Counted from the stretch's first letter, positions 8,541-17,105 are shown. The stretch is DNA of 64,000 nt from UMGS1958 sp045542415 (GCA_045542415.1 JAZQKZ010000099.1:40369-104368), one strand, 5' to 3'. Made by a program: numbers and translations. Notes: generated from the letters alone by a model not told the origin.

Positions 8541-8570
8541 ATAGGAAAATCAAGTAAAATTAAGGTATTA
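8541..8570 (+). promoter_or_regulatory. Candidate sigma-H promoter of spoIIA
   Basis: ATAGGAAAA (8541-8549) fits the -35 consensus RNAGGAWWW. Twelve bases later AAGGTATTA (8562-8570) fits RNNGAATWW with one mismatch. In Bacillus the spoIIA operon is transcribed by sigma-H with Spo0A. A sigma-A reading using TATTAT is the alternative. The spoIIAA start is 24 bases downstream. Confidence 0.5.
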
Positions 8571-8593
8571 TAAATTGAAGGAGTTGATATTAA

Positions 8594-8938
8594 ATGGACA
8601 CAAAAATCATCAAACAAAAGAGAACTCTTTTAATTTCACCGCAATGCGATATTGACCATCACAGTGTAGCGAAAATACGGACGGAAACGGACAGGCTTAT
8701 AAGCTCTACGGGTGTGATAAATATTGCATTTGACTTTTCCGGAGTGGGTTTCATGGATTCGTCGGGGATAGGTATGATTATGGGAAGATACCGCAAGGTT
8801 AAAGCACTGGGAGGCAGGGTGTATATTGTAAATGCACGCCCTGAAATCATGCGGCTTATAGGTCTTTCGGGGCTGGCGGATATTGTAACAATACTTGATA
8901 CGATAGGAGATTTGGAAAATGAACATGATGAAGCTTGA
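8594..8938 (+). CDS. spoIIAA: Anti-sigma-F factor antagonist SpoIIAA
   Basis: STAS-domain protein of 114 residues. When unphosphorylated it binds SpoIIAB and frees sigma-F in the forespore. The phosphoacceptor region FMDSSGIGMIMGRY is present, with the conserved serine in DSSGIG. The start has a GAAGGAG ribosome site. It overlaps spoIIAB by 20 bases, the usual tightly coupled arrangement, and the order spoIIAA-spoIIAB-sigF is diagnostic. The SpoIIE phosphatase that would activate it is not in the window. Confidence 0.95.
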   Translation: MDTKIIKQKRTLLISPQCDIDHHSVAKIRTETDRLISSTGVINIAFDFSGVGFMDSSGIGMIMGRYRKVKALGGRVYIVNARPEIMRLIGLSGLADIVTILDTIGDLENEHDEA

Positions 8939-9335
8939 ATTTTTGAGCAGGTCGGAAAACGAAAGATTTGCACGGACTGTGATTTCTGCATTCGTGCTTG
9001 AGCTTGACCCGACTATGCAGGAGCTGTCGGAGCTGAAAACGGCGGTTTCGGAGGCTGTAACGAATGCGGTAATTCACGCCTACGGTGAAAAAAACGGTAT
9101 AATTACAATGGAGGGGAAAATAACTGAGGATACGGTGGAAATAATAATATCCGACAAGGGCAAGGGAATAGAGGACATTGAGCTGGCAATGGAGCCTATG
9201 TACACCGAAGCACCTGAAGCGGAGCGTTCCGGCTTGGGATTTACAATTATGCAGACCTTTACGGACGAGCTTGATGTTGAAAGTATGCCCGGAAAAGGTA
9301 CAAAAATAACAATGAGGAAATCCATAAAACGGTGA
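8919..9335 (+). CDS. spoIIAB: Anti-sigma F factor / serine kinase SpoIIAB
   Basis: GHKL-family protein kinase of 138 residues that binds and holds sigma-F and phosphorylates SpoIIAA. The ATP site is intact: N-box SEAVTNAVIHAY, G1 box DKGKGIED, and G2 box SGLGFTIMQTF. An ATG at 8919 is used here, and ATGs three and four codons in are alternatives. The stop overlaps the GTG start of sigF (GTGA), so all three genes are translationally coupled. Confidence 0.95.
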   Translation: MNMMKLEFLSRSENERFARTVISAFVLELDPTMQELSELKTAVSEAVTNAVIHAYGEKNGIITMEGKITEDTVEIIISDKGKGIEDIELAMEPMYTEAPEAERSGLGFTIMQTFTDELDVESMPGKGTKITMRKSIKR

Positions 9336-10051
9336 CGGATAATGTATGTCTGCTGGAAAAAGTACGTCAGGGTGATGAGAATGCAAGGAGGAGAATGATA
9401 GAAGATAATCTTCGACTTGTAGATAAAATTGCCGTGCAGTTCAGAGACAGAGGCTATGACAGGGAAGAAATTGTTCAGGTGGGGGTAATTGGTCTGATTA
9501 AGGCAGTGGATAAATTCGACCCGATTTATAACACAAGATTTTCTACATATGCATACCCCGTGATAGAGGGCGAAATAAAACGTTTTCTCCGTGATGACGG
9601 TACAATAAAGGTAAGCCGCAGCTTAAAGGAAAACGCAATGAAAGGCAGAAGAGCAGAGGAAAAACTGAGAAAAAGACTCGGCAGAGATGTTACGGTTAAT
9701 GAAATCAGTGCCGAGTGCGGAATAGATGCAGAGTCACTGATAGAAGCATTTTCCGCACTGACTCCGGCAAGGTCAATATATGAAAGTGTTTATGACGGCG
9801 TAAATAACGAAATAACACTTATGGACACGCTTTCGGATGATGACGGTGAGGAAAGGATGATAAATCGTGCAATGGTGAGCGAGATATTATCGCATCTTGA
9901 GCCGAGGGAGAGGAAAATTATAGTATTGAGGTATTTTGAGGGCAAATCTCAAAAGGAAATCTCGGAGATTATAGGTGTTTCCCAGGTTCAGATATCAAGG
10001 CTTGAAAAGAAGATAATAAAAAAAGCAGCACAATATTTCGGGAACGGATAA
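9332..10051 (+). CDS. sigF: Forespore sigma factor sigma-F (SpoIIAC)
   Basis: Sigma-70 family factor of 239 residues that directs the first forespore-specific transcription. Region 2 is clear (LVDKIAVQFRDRGYDREEI, then DLIKAVDKFDP-like GLIKAVDKFDP and FSTYAYPVIEGEI). Region 4 carries the helix-turn-helix GKSQKEISEIIGVSQVQISR. The start is the GTG overlapping the spoIIAB stop. Length and neighbours are typical of sigma-F rather than sigma-G, which is not adjacent to spoIIAB. Its presence marks the organism as having sporulation genes; whether it sporulates cannot be told here. Confidence 0.95.
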   Translation: MTDNVCLLEKVRQGDENARRRMIEDNLRLVDKIAVQFRDRGYDREEIVQVGVIGLIKAVDKFDPIYNTRFSTYAYPVIEGEIKRFLRDDGTIKVSRSLKENAMKGRRAEEKLRKRLGRDVTVNEISAECGIDAESLIEAFSALTPARSIYESVYDGVNNEITLMDTLSDDDGEERMINRAMVSEILSHLEPRERKIIVLRYFEGKSQKEISEIIGVSQVQISRLEKKIIKKAAQYFGNG

Positions 10052-10064
10052 GATGTGACGTGCA

Positions 10065-10092
10065 GAGGAGGCAATGATGCCTCCTCCTTTTT
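10065..10092 (+). terminator. Rho-independent terminator of the spoIIA operon
   Basis: Nine-bp stem GAGGAGGCA / TGCCTCCTC, ATGA loop, followed by CTTTTT. Confidence 0.9.
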
Positions 10093-10177
10093 GTTAAAAA
10101 CAAAACAGTTGTTGAACTTTACTAAAAAAATAACAAAAAAACCTTATATTTTCAACAGGAATACGTTGAAATGACGA

Positions 10178-10206
10178 TTGCAAAAAATTGTAAAAAAAGG
10201 TATAAT
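10178..10206 (+). promoter_or_regulatory. Sigma-A promoter of the decarboxylase operon
   Basis: TTGCAA (10178-10183), 17-base spacer, TATAAT (10201-10206). It leaves a leader of about 90 bases before the first start codon. The leader holds an AAGGAGG sequence near 10229 with no matching gene. Confidence 0.8.
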
Positions 10207-10300
10207 ATATAATAGGTTAATTTGTATAAGGAGGCGTCTGCTTTTATTGTAGGAAAAGGGCGCTCATACATATTAAATAATAAAATATGGAGGTTAAAAC

Positions 10301-11851
10301 ATGGGAACAGTTGATAAGTTGACTGAGCTTCAGTACCGCAGAAGCGTTATTGAAAAAGGCGGCGGTGAAGCAAAAATCAAAAAGCAGCATGACAGTAATA
10401 AGCTGACAGCTCGCGAAAGAATCAATGCACTTCTTGATGAAGGCAGCTTTGTAGAAATCGACGCATTTGTAACACACAGATGTCACGAGTTCGGCATGGA
10501 AGCAGTAGATGCTCCGGCTGAGGGCGTTGTTACCGGTTACGGTACAGTTGAGGGACGTTTAGTGTATGTCTATGCTCAGGATTTCACAGTAATCGGAGGA
10601 TCGCTCGGTGAAATGCACGCTAAGAAGATCTGCAAGGTTATGGATATGGCTGCAAAGATGGGCGCGCCGATTATCGGCATGAACGACAGCGGCGGTGCAA
10701 GAATCCAGGAGGGTATTGACGCTTTAGCAGGCTTCGGCGAGATTTTTGTAAGAAATACATTAAACAGCGGTGTTATTCCGCAGATTTCAGTAATTATGGG
10801 ACCGTGTGCAGGCGGTGCGGTTTATTCACCGGCTATCACAGACTTCATCTTTATGGTAGATAATACATCAAAGATGTTTATTACAGGTCCGCAGGTAATA
10901 AAGTCAGTAACAGGCGAGGACGTAAGTGCAGAGGACTTAGGCGGAAGCAAGCTTCACGCAGAAAAGTCAGGTGTTGCACACTTTACAGCAGCTTCAGACG
11001 AGGAGTGTATTGCACAGATAAGAAAGCTCCTTTCATATCTTCCGCAGAACAATCTTGAAGAAGCTCCGTTTACTGCTCCGACAGATCCGATTAACAGATT
11101 ATCGGAGAAACTCACAACAATCGTACCGGACGAGCCGAACAAGTCATATGACGTAAAAGAGGTTATCGCTGAGGTTGTTGACAACGGTGAGTTCTTTGAG
11201 GTACAGGCAGGCTTTGCGCAGAATATTGTTGTAGGCTTTGCAAGATTTAACGGTAATGTTGCAGGTATCGTAGCTAACCAGCCTAAGGTTATGGCAGGTG
11301 CTCTGGATATCGATTCATCGGACAAGGCTGCAAGATTCATCCGTTTCTGTGACAGCTTCAATATTCCGCTTGTTACATTTACAGATGTTCCGGGCTACTT
11401 CCCGGGTAAGGATCAGGAGCAGAACGGTATCATCCGTCACGGTGCGAAGCTTCTTTATGCTTTCAGTGAGGCTACTGTTCCGAAGATAAACGTAATCACA
11501 AGAAAGGCTTACGGCGGTGCATATATCGCAATGAACTCAAAGCACTTGGGTGCAGATATGGTTATGGCTTGGCCGACAGCAGAGATTGCTGTTATGGGAC
11601 CGGACGGTGCGGCAAATATCATATTCAAGAATGATATTGCAGCAAGTGCTGATCCGATTACAACAAGAGCTGAGAAGATTCAGGAATATTCAAATAAGTT
11701 TGCATCACCGTTCATTGCTGCACAGCGTGGCTACGTTGATGACGTAATTGAGCCGGATTCAACAAGACCGAGAATTATCGCAGCATTAGAGATGCTCGAG
11801 TCAAAGAGAGAGTCAAGACCGGCTAAGAAGCACGGAAATCTCCCGGTTTAA
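10301..11851 (+). CDS. mmdA: Acyl-CoA carboxyltransferase subunit, methylmalonyl-CoA decarboxylase alpha / 12S type
   Basis: Carboxyltransferase of 516 residues, of the family that moves CO2 between an acyl-CoA (methylmalonyl- or propionyl-CoA) and protein-bound biotin. It shows both crotonase-like halves: GGSLGEMHAKKI, DSGGARIQEG and the oxyanion glycines GPCAGGAVYSPAITDF in the N-half, and PGYFPGKDQEQNG with KAYGGAYIAM in the C-half. The following delta subunit, biotin carrier and beta pump subunit define a Na+-translocating decarboxylase. The presence of an oadA-type gene in the same operon leaves open whether the complex also works as a transcarboxylase. The start follows TGGAGG. Acyl-CoA preference (methylmalonyl versus others) is inferred. 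Confidence 0.9.
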   Translation: MGTVDKLTELQYRRSVIEKGGGEAKIKKQHDSNKLTARERINALLDEGSFVEIDAFVTHRCHEFGMEAVDAPAEGVVTGYGTVEGRLVYVYAQDFTVIGGSLGEMHAKKICKVMDMAAKMGAPIIGMNDSGGARIQEGIDALAGFGEIFVRNTLNSGVIPQISVIMGPCAGGAVYSPAITDFIFMVDNTSKMFITGPQVIKSVTGEDVSAEDLGGSKLHAEKSGVAHFTAASDEECIAQIRKLLSYLPQNNLEEAPFTAPTDPINRLSEKLTTIVPDEPNKSYDVKEVIAEVVDNGEFFEVQAGFAQNIVVGFARFNGNVAGIVANQPKVMAGALDIDSSDKAARFIRFCDSFNIPLVTFTDVPGYFPGKDQEQNGIIRHGAKLLYAFSEATVPKINVITRKAYGGAYIAMNSKHLGADMVMAWPTAEIAVMGPDGAANIIFKNDIAASADPITTRAEKIQEYSNKFASPFIAAQRGYVDDVIEPDSTRPRIIAALEMLESKRESRPAKKHGNLPV

Positions 11852-11870
11852 TCGAAAGGAGAGATTCTAA

Positions 11871-12269
11871 ATGGAATATTCACAGTCATTATTAACAGGA
11901 CAGGGTGTTACGCTTGACGAAGCATTAAGCACAGGCTTAATGGTAACAGGCTTGGGTCTTGCGATTGTATTCGGAGTACTCATTCTCCTTATGCTTGTCC
12001 TTGTAATGTTCAGAGTTATCTTCTATAAGGATCCGGAAAAGCAGGCTAAGAAGAAAGCTGAAGGTCCGGCAGCTGCAGCACCTGTTGCAGCTGAGTCTAA
12101 TGAAGATATGGATGAGGATGAGCTTATTGCAGTGCTTACAGCGGCAGTTGCGGCAAGTCTCAATACATCAACCTATAACTTACAGATTAAGTCATACAGA
12201 CGTATAGACGCGAAGAAGCCGGCATGGAATAAGGCAGGCGTTCGTGAAACTATCGGAAACAGATTCTAA
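11871..12269 (+). CDS. Na+-pump decarboxylase delta/gamma subunit (OadG/MmdD family)
   Basis: Small membrane protein of 132 residues. One transmembrane helix (about 22-48, GLMVTGLGLAIVFGVLILLM) is followed by a flexible Ala/Pro-rich segment and a C-terminal part rich in acidic residues (NEDMDEDELIAVLTAAVAA). Members of this family anchor the carboxyltransferase to the membrane pump and help assemble the complex. The C-terminus SYRRIDAKKPAWNKAGVRE is longer than in minimal OadG and resembles MmdD. It lies 19 bases after mmdA and 27 before the biotin carrier. Confidence 0.85.
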   Translation: MEYSQSLLTGQGVTLDEALSTGLMVTGLGLAIVFGVLILLMLVLVMFRVIFYKDPEKQAKKKAEGPAAAAPVAAESNEDMDEDELIAVLTAAVAASLNTSTYNLQIKSYRRIDAKKPAWNKAGVRETIGNRF

Positions 12270-12296
12270 TATATAGAGAGAAAGGAAAGTCAGAAA

Positions 12297-12671
12297 ATGA
12301 GAAAGTTTAATATTACAGTAAACGGAAAAACATATGAAGTTGACGTAGAAGAAGTAGGCGGCGTAGCTAGCGCTCCGGTTGTTGCTGCAGCTCCGGTTGC
12401 AGCTCCTGCTGCAGCTCCGGCTCCGGCTGCTGCACCTGCTGCAGCTCCGGTTGCAGGTGCTACAGTTGTTAAGGCTCCGATGCCGGGTACAGTTGTATCA
12501 GTAAAGGTTAAGGCGGGAGATAAGGTTACTAAGGATACTTTAGTAGCGGTACTCGAAGCAATGAAGATGGAAAACGAAATCTTTGCCGGCGTTGACGGTA
12601 CAGTTGCTGCTGTTAACACAAATGCAGGTGCAAGCGTAAATACAGGTGATGCGATTGTTTCAATCAACTAA
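12297..12671 (+). CDS. Biotin carboxyl carrier subunit of the decarboxylase
   Basis: Biotinyl protein of 124 residues: a short N-terminal domain, an Ala/Pro linker (about 25-58) made of alanine/proline/valine repeats, and a lipoyl/biotinyl domain with the EAMKMENE motif, where Lys90 is the biotinylated residue. The linker lets biotin swing between the carboxyltransferase and the membrane pump. It is equivalent to MmdC or the 1.3S subunit of transcarboxylase. It is the only biotin carrier in the operon and probably serves both the mmdA and the oadA products, because the latter lacks its own biotinyl domain. Confidence 0.95.
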   Translation: MRKFNITVNGKTYEVDVEEVGGVASAPVVAAAPVAAPAAAPAPAAAPAAAPVAGATVVKAPMPGTVVSVKVKAGDKVTKDTLVAVLEAMKMENEIFAGVDGTVAAVNTNAGASVNTGDAIVSIN

Positions 12672-12704
12672 TCACTCTTTGACAGCAGAAAGTGGTGAAA
12701 TAAA

Positions 12705-13949
12705 GTGTTAGAAAGTTTAATGAGCTTTATGAGCAATACCGGCTTTGCTGCGTTAATGGCTGACGGTACAGTTCCGGCAATTAAGACAATTATAATGATT
12801 GTGATTGCGTGTGTGCTTTTATATCTCGCCATTGTAAAGCAGTTTGAGCCGCTACTGCTCCTTCCTATAGCATTCGGTATGCTTTTATCAAATCTTCCGA
12901 TGCTCAAGGATTCAAGTGCAATTATGATGCACACAGAGTTTTTTACAGATCCGCAGTATATGATTGACGGAAAGTACATTGACGTTGGACATATATGCAG
13001 GCACGGAGGTCTGTTAGACCTTCTCTATCTTGGTGTTAAGCTTGGTATATATCCGCCGCTTATCTTTATCGGTATCGGATGTATGACAGACTTCGGTCCG
13101 CTTATCGCTAACCCGAAGAGTATCCTTTTAGGTGCAGCTGCACAGTTTGGTGTATTCTTCACATTCTTAGGCGCTCTTGTATTAAGTGCAACAATCCCGG
13201 GTATCAGCTTCGGTGTTAAGGAAGCTGCTTCAATCGGTATCATCGGCGGTGCAGATGGTCCGACAGCTATTTATGTAACAAAGTCGCTCGCTCCGGCACT
13301 CTTACCGGCGATTGCGGTGGCAGCATATTCATACATGGCACTTATCCCGATTATTCAGCCGCCGTTCATGAAGCTTTGTACAACAAAGAAGGCAAGACAG
13401 GTTGTAATGGGACAGTTAAGACCGGTATCAAAGACAGAGAAGATTCTCTTCCCGATTATCGTAACGATTATCGTTGGTCTTATTATTCCGGACGCAGTAT
13501 CGCTTGTTGGTTGTCTTATGCTTGGTAACCTCTTCAAGGAGTCAGGTGTATGTGACAGACTTTGTAAGACTGCTCAGAATGAGCTTATGAACATTGTAAC
13601 AATCTTCCTTGGTATAACCGTAGGTGCAACAGCAGTTGCAGACAGTTTCCTCTCAGCGCAGACGATTGGTATCGTTGTATTAGGTCTTGTGGCGTTCTGC
13701 TTCTCGACTGTTGGCGGTCTCTTACTGGGAGATTTAATGTATGTATTAACTAAGGGTAAGGTAAACCCGCTTATCGGTTCAGCAGGTGTTAGTGCGGTTC
13801 CGATGGCAGCGCGTGTATCGCAGACAGTAGGACAGAAAGAAAATCCGTCAAACTTCCTCTTAATGCACGCTATGGGTCCGAATGTTGCAGGTGTTATCGG
13901 TTCAGCAGTTGCTGCCGGTGTATTCCTTTCAATGTTTGGTAACATCTAA
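12705..13949 (+). CDS. Na+-translocating decarboxylase beta subunit (OadB/MmdB/GcdB)
   Basis: Integral membrane pump of 414 residues with about ten hydrophobic segments. It decarboxylates carboxybiotin and uses the free energy to export Na+. The signature GGADGPTAIYVTK, with the Na+-site aspartate at residue 184, is intact, as is the C-terminal SAGVSAVPMAARVSQ segment. The start is GTG at 12705, with AAGTGGTG upstream. MmdB, OadB and GcdB cannot be told apart by sequence; neighbours favour a methylmalonyl-CoA-linked pump. Confidence 0.93.
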   Translation: MLESLMSFMSNTGFAALMADGTVPAIKTIIMIVIACVLLYLAIVKQFEPLLLLPIAFGMLLSNLPMLKDSSAIMMHTEFFTDPQYMIDGKYIDVGHICRHGGLLDLLYLGVKLGIYPPLIFIGIGCMTDFGPLIANPKSILLGAAAQFGVFFTFLGALVLSATIPGISFGVKEAASIGIIGGADGPTAIYVTKSLAPALLPAIAVAAYSYMALIPIIQPPFMKLCTTKKARQVVMGQLRPVSKTEKILFPIIVTIIVGLIIPDAVSLVGCLMLGNLFKESGVCDRLCKTAQNELMNIVTIFLGITVGATAVADSFLSAQTIGIVVLGLVAFCFSTVGGLLLGDLMYVLTKGKVNPLIGSAGVSAVPMAARVSQTVGQKENPSNFLLMHAMGPNVAGVIGSAVAAGVFLSMFGNI

Positions 13950-13957
13950 AAATATAA

Positions 13958-13986
13958 GGCGGATTTATGCAATCCGTGAATCCGCC
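13958..13986 (+). promoter_or_regulatory. Hairpin between pump subunit and oadA-type gene
   Basis: GGCGGATT (13958-13965) pairs with AATCCGCC (13979-13986). It is followed by A/T-rich sequence (CAAATTTTTG) but not by a clean T-run, so it may be a leaky terminator or a processing/stability element lowering expression of the downstream gene. Confidence 0.5.
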
Positions 13987-14052
13987 ATAATTTCAAATTT
14001 TTGATAGGGGTTATATCCCGATAATAAATAAAAGAATGGAGGACTAAATGTC

Positions 14053-15465
14053 ATGGCAGATATAAAGGCAAAGCCGGTAAAAATTACCGAAACAATCCTT
14101 CGTGACGCCCATCAGTCACTTATTGCTACAAGAATGACAACAGACGATATGCTTCCGATTGTTGAGAAGCTTGATCAGGTTGGATATCATTCACTTGAAG
14201 CATGGGGCGGCGCAACCTTCGATTCATGTTTAAGATTCTTAAATGAGGATCCGTGGGAGAGATTGAGAAAAATTAAGGACAAGGCTAAGAATACTCCGCT
14301 TCAGATGCTTTTCAGAGGTCAGAATATCTTAGGCTACCGTCACTATGCAGACGATATCGTTGAATACTTTGTACAGAAGTCAATAGCAAACGGTATTGAT
14401 ATTTTAAGAATTTTCGATGCGTTAAACGACGTAAGAAATCTTGAGTGTGCAATCAATGCATGTAAGAAAGAAAAGGGACACGTTCAGGCTACAGTATGTT
14501 ACACAATCTCAGACTTCCATACAAATGAGAAGTTTGTAGAGATGGCAAAGCAGCTTGAGAACATGGGTGCAGATTCAATCTGTATCAAGGACATGGCAGG
14601 TCTCTTGCTTCCATATACAACATATGATTTAGTATCAAAGATGAAAGAAGCTGTAAAGATTCCGATTCAGCTTCATACACACTATACAAGCGGTGAGGCT
14701 TCAATGGTTTACTTAAAGGCTATTGAGGCAGGCGTAGATGTAATCGACTGTGCAATGTCACCGTTAGCTTTAGGTACATCACAGCCGGCTACAGAGCCGA
14801 TAGTTGCTGCATTACAGGGTACACCGTATGATACAGGCTATGATTTGAATAAGCTTATTGAAATCAAGGATTACTTCCAGCCGTTGAGAGAAAAGTATCT
14901 CGCAAGTGGACTCATGGATGCAAAGGTAATGGGCGTTGATGTTAACACATTAAAGTACCAGGTACCGGGCGGGATGCTTTCAAACCTCGTTTCACAGCTC
15001 AAGCAGATGGGAAGAGAGGACGCATACGAGGAGGTTCTTGCAGAGGTTCCGAGAGTAAGAGCCGACATGGGTTATCCGCCGTTAGTAACACCGTCATCAC
15101 AGATTGTTGGTACACAGGCTGTATTTAACGTAATCGCAGGCGAGCGTTACAAGATGGTATCAAAGGAAGTTAAGGGTCTTGTTAAGGGTGAGTATGGTCG
15201 TTGTCCGGTTGAGATTGCTCCTGAGATTGTTGAAAAGACAATCGGTAACGAGGAGAGAATCACATGCCGTCCGGCAGACAAGCTTGCACCGGAATTAGAT
15301 AAGCTCAGAAAAGAGTGTGCAGAATGGATTGAGCAGGATGAGGACGTATTATCATACGCACTGTTCGGTCAGGTTGCAGTTAAGTATTTCGAGTACAGAC
15401 GTGCACAGAAGTACAAGATTGATGCAGACTTAGTTGATATGGATGCTAAGACATATCCGGTATAA
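14053..15465 (+). CDS. oadA: Pyruvate/oxaloacetate carboxyltransferase subunit (OadA / 5S type) without biotin domain
   Basis: HMGL-like TIM-barrel carboxyltransferase of 470 residues, transferring CO2 between oxaloacetate/pyruvate and biotin. Asp18 in ETILRDAHQS and His208/His210 in QLHTHYTSG are the metal ligands. Lys179 in CIKDMAGLL is the carbamylated lysine. The PYC/OADA conserved domain follows (about 290-450). It stops before a biotinyl domain, unlike full-length OadA (near 590), so it resembles the 5S subunit of Propionibacterium transcarboxylase. It must use the carrier encoded at 12297. The ribosome site is a good GGAGGA. It could equally be called pyruvate carboxylase subunit B; the biotin carboxylase partner is not present. 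Confidence 0.9.
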   Translation: MADIKAKPVKITETILRDAHQSLIATRMTTDDMLPIVEKLDQVGYHSLEAWGGATFDSCLRFLNEDPWERLRKIKDKAKNTPLQMLFRGQNILGYRHYADDIVEYFVQKSIANGIDILRIFDALNDVRNLECAINACKKEKGHVQATVCYTISDFHTNEKFVEMAKQLENMGADSICIKDMAGLLLPYTTYDLVSKMKEAVKIPIQLHTHYTSGEASMVYLKAIEAGVDVIDCAMSPLALGTSQPATEPIVAALQGTPYDTGYDLNKLIEIKDYFQPLREKYLASGLMDAKVMGVDVNTLKYQVPGGMLSNLVSQLKQMGREDAYEEVLAEVPRVRADMGYPPLVTPSSQIVGTQAVFNVIAGERYKMVSKEVKGLVKGEYGRCPVEIAPEIVEKTIGNEERITCRPADKLAPELDKLRKECAEWIEQDEDVLSYALFGQVAVKYFEYRRAQKYKIDADLVDMDAKTYPV

Positions 15466-15474
15466 TAAAGATTG

Positions 15475-15501
15475 AAAAGGGTGCTTTTAAGGCACCCTTT
15501 T
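15475..15501 (+). terminator. Terminator after oadA
   Basis: AAAAGGGTGC (15475-15484) pairs with GCACCCTTTT (15492-15501). The A/T arms make it work in either direction. Confidence 0.9.
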
Positions 15502-15594
15502 GTGATTTTGCTTTATTGCGCTAAACCATAATTTAATTGACCAATCCATTCTACATAAATTTACAACTTATCAAAATAAAATATAAAATAATTA

Positions 15595-15623
15595 TTGATT
15601 GTAAGTACAATATATGATATAAT
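15595..15623 (+). promoter_or_regulatory. Sigma-A promoter of the MATE gene
   Basis: TTGATT (15595-15600), 17-base spacer, TATAAT (15618-15623). Confidence 0.7.
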
Positions 15624-15660
15624 ATAAACTGAAAAGATGTTTACTATAGAGGGAATACAT

Positions 15661-17031
15661 ATGTTTAAAAAATTATTTCAACCGATAGATATGACAAAGG
15701 GAAAACCCTGGGAAAGCATATTGATATTTTCATTGCCTATGCTTATAGGCAATATCGCACAGCAGCTTTACAGTACGGTTGACAGTATTGTGGTAGGTCA
15801 TTATATAGGCGACAACGCACTTGCGGCTGTAGGAAGTGCCGCTCCCGTGCTTAATCTGCTTTTGGCGTTGTTCATCGGTATATCAGCAGGAGCAAGTATC
15901 ATGGTTGCGCAGTATTTCGGAGCTAAATCCCGTGAGGAGCTGTCAAATACAATCGGAACATGTATCACGCTTACGGCGATTGCTTCGTTAATTCTTATGG
16001 TAACGGTGCCTCTGATAAAACCAATGCTGCATTTGCTCAATACACCGGAAAGCATAATAGACTGGTGTACGTCATATTTAAAAATAACACTGTTCGGTAT
16101 TGCAGGAATGGCGTATTATAATATTTTAAGCGGTGTTCTGCGAGGTCTTGGAGATTCGTTTTCGGCATTGATTTATCTTGTTGTTGCCACTATTTTGAAT
16201 ATTGTACTTGATGTGCTTTTTGTGGCAAAGTTCAATATGGGTGTTGCAGGAGTTGCACTTGCGACAGCTATTGCACAGGCTGTATCATCTGTTATGTGTC
16301 TGTGTAAGCTTGCTAATATGCGTGATCTCTTTGATTTAACCCCCCATCATTTGTTCATGACCAGGAAACATGTGAAAAAGATGATTGATCTTGGACTTCC
16401 GTCCGGACTAACACAGGCAATTTTCTCATCAGCAATGATAATAGTACAGTCGCTTACAAACAGCTTCGGAGAGATGTTTATCGCGGCAAACGTAATTATA
16501 ATGCGTGTTGATGGATTTGCAATGATGCCTAATTTTTCGTTTGGTACAGCAATGACAACATATGCAGGTCAGAATGTAGGTGCGGGTAAGTATGACAGAG
16601 TAGGGCAGGGTGCAAAGCAGGGAACCTTGCTTGCGGTTGCATGCTCGACTATAATAACGGGCATTATTCTCATATTCGGAAAAGGACTCATGGGAATTTT
16701 TACCGATACAACAGACCTCGTAGATTTGAGCAGATACCTGATGGGTATTCTTGCGTTCGGATATATCGCAATGGCAGTAACTCAAAGCTTGTCGGGCATT
16801 ATGAGAGGTGCAGGCGATACGGTAACTCCTATGTGGGTATCGCTGTTTACGACAGTGCTTATCCGAGTGCCGGTGGCATACGGAATTTCATGGCTTACAA
16901 GGACTCCGGAGCTTCCGTTCGGAAGAAGTGAGTGTATTCAGATTTCGTTGCTTACATCATGGGTATTGGGTGCGGTGCTTACTACAATATTCTATATGAG
17001 AGGTAAATGGAAGAATAAGGCTATTAATTAA
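15661..17031 (+). CDS. MATE family multidrug/cation antiporter
   Basis: Membrane protein of 456 residues with about 12 hydrophobic segments in two similar halves, the MATE pattern. It begins MFKKLFQPIDMTKGKPWESI and has the early motif SLPMLIGNIAQQLYSTVDSIVVG. Each half repeats signatures such as NMGVAGVALATAIAQAVSS and SLSGIMRGAGDTVTPMW. It should export organic cations or drugs using Na+ or H+; a Na+ gradient would be supplied by the pump encoded upstream. The start at 15661 is preferred over 15637 because GAGGG lies 7 bases before it. It is monocistronic, bounded by its own promoter and terminator. Confidence 0.88.
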   Translation: MFKKLFQPIDMTKGKPWESILIFSLPMLIGNIAQQLYSTVDSIVVGHYIGDNALAAVGSAAPVLNLLLALFIGISAGASIMVAQYFGAKSREELSNTIGTCITLTAIASLILMVTVPLIKPMLHLLNTPESIIDWCTSYLKITLFGIAGMAYYNILSGVLRGLGDSFSALIYLVVATILNIVLDVLFVAKFNMGVAGVALATAIAQAVSSVMCLCKLANMRDLFDLTPHHLFMTRKHVKKMIDLGLPSGLTQAIFSSAMIIVQSLTNSFGEMFIAANVIIMRVDGFAMMPNFSFGTAMTTYAGQNVGAGKYDRVGQGAKQGTLLAVACSTIITGIILIFGKGLMGIFTDTTDLVDLSRYLMGILAFGYIAMAVTQSLSGIMRGAGDTVTPMWVSLFTTVLIRVPVAYGISWLTRTPELPFGRSECIQISLLTSWVLGAVLTTIFYMRGKWKNKAIN

Positions 17032-17038
17032 ATGTCAG

Positions 17039-17067
17039 GCTGCGGCAGGATTTCTTGCCGCAGCTTT
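17039..17067 (+). terminator. Terminator after the MATE gene
   Basis: GCTGCGGCA (17039-17047) pairs with TGCCGCAGC (17056-17064), followed by TTTAAATT. Confidence 0.8.
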
Positions 17068-17076
17068 AAATTATGT

Positions 17077-17105
17077 TTGACTAATTTCATAGCCTGTGAT
17101 ATTAT
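17077..17105 (+). promoter_or_regulatory. Sigma-A promoter of the GTPase-nuclease fusion gene
   Basis: TTGACT (17077-17082), 17-base spacer, TATTAT (17100-17105). The leader is short and shows no attenuator of the kind found before tet(M). Confidence 0.65.

Noticed and set aside
12290..12667. Minus-strand frame opposite the biotin carrier
   Set aside because: It mirrors the Ala/Pro linker repeats; the plus-strand gene is certain.
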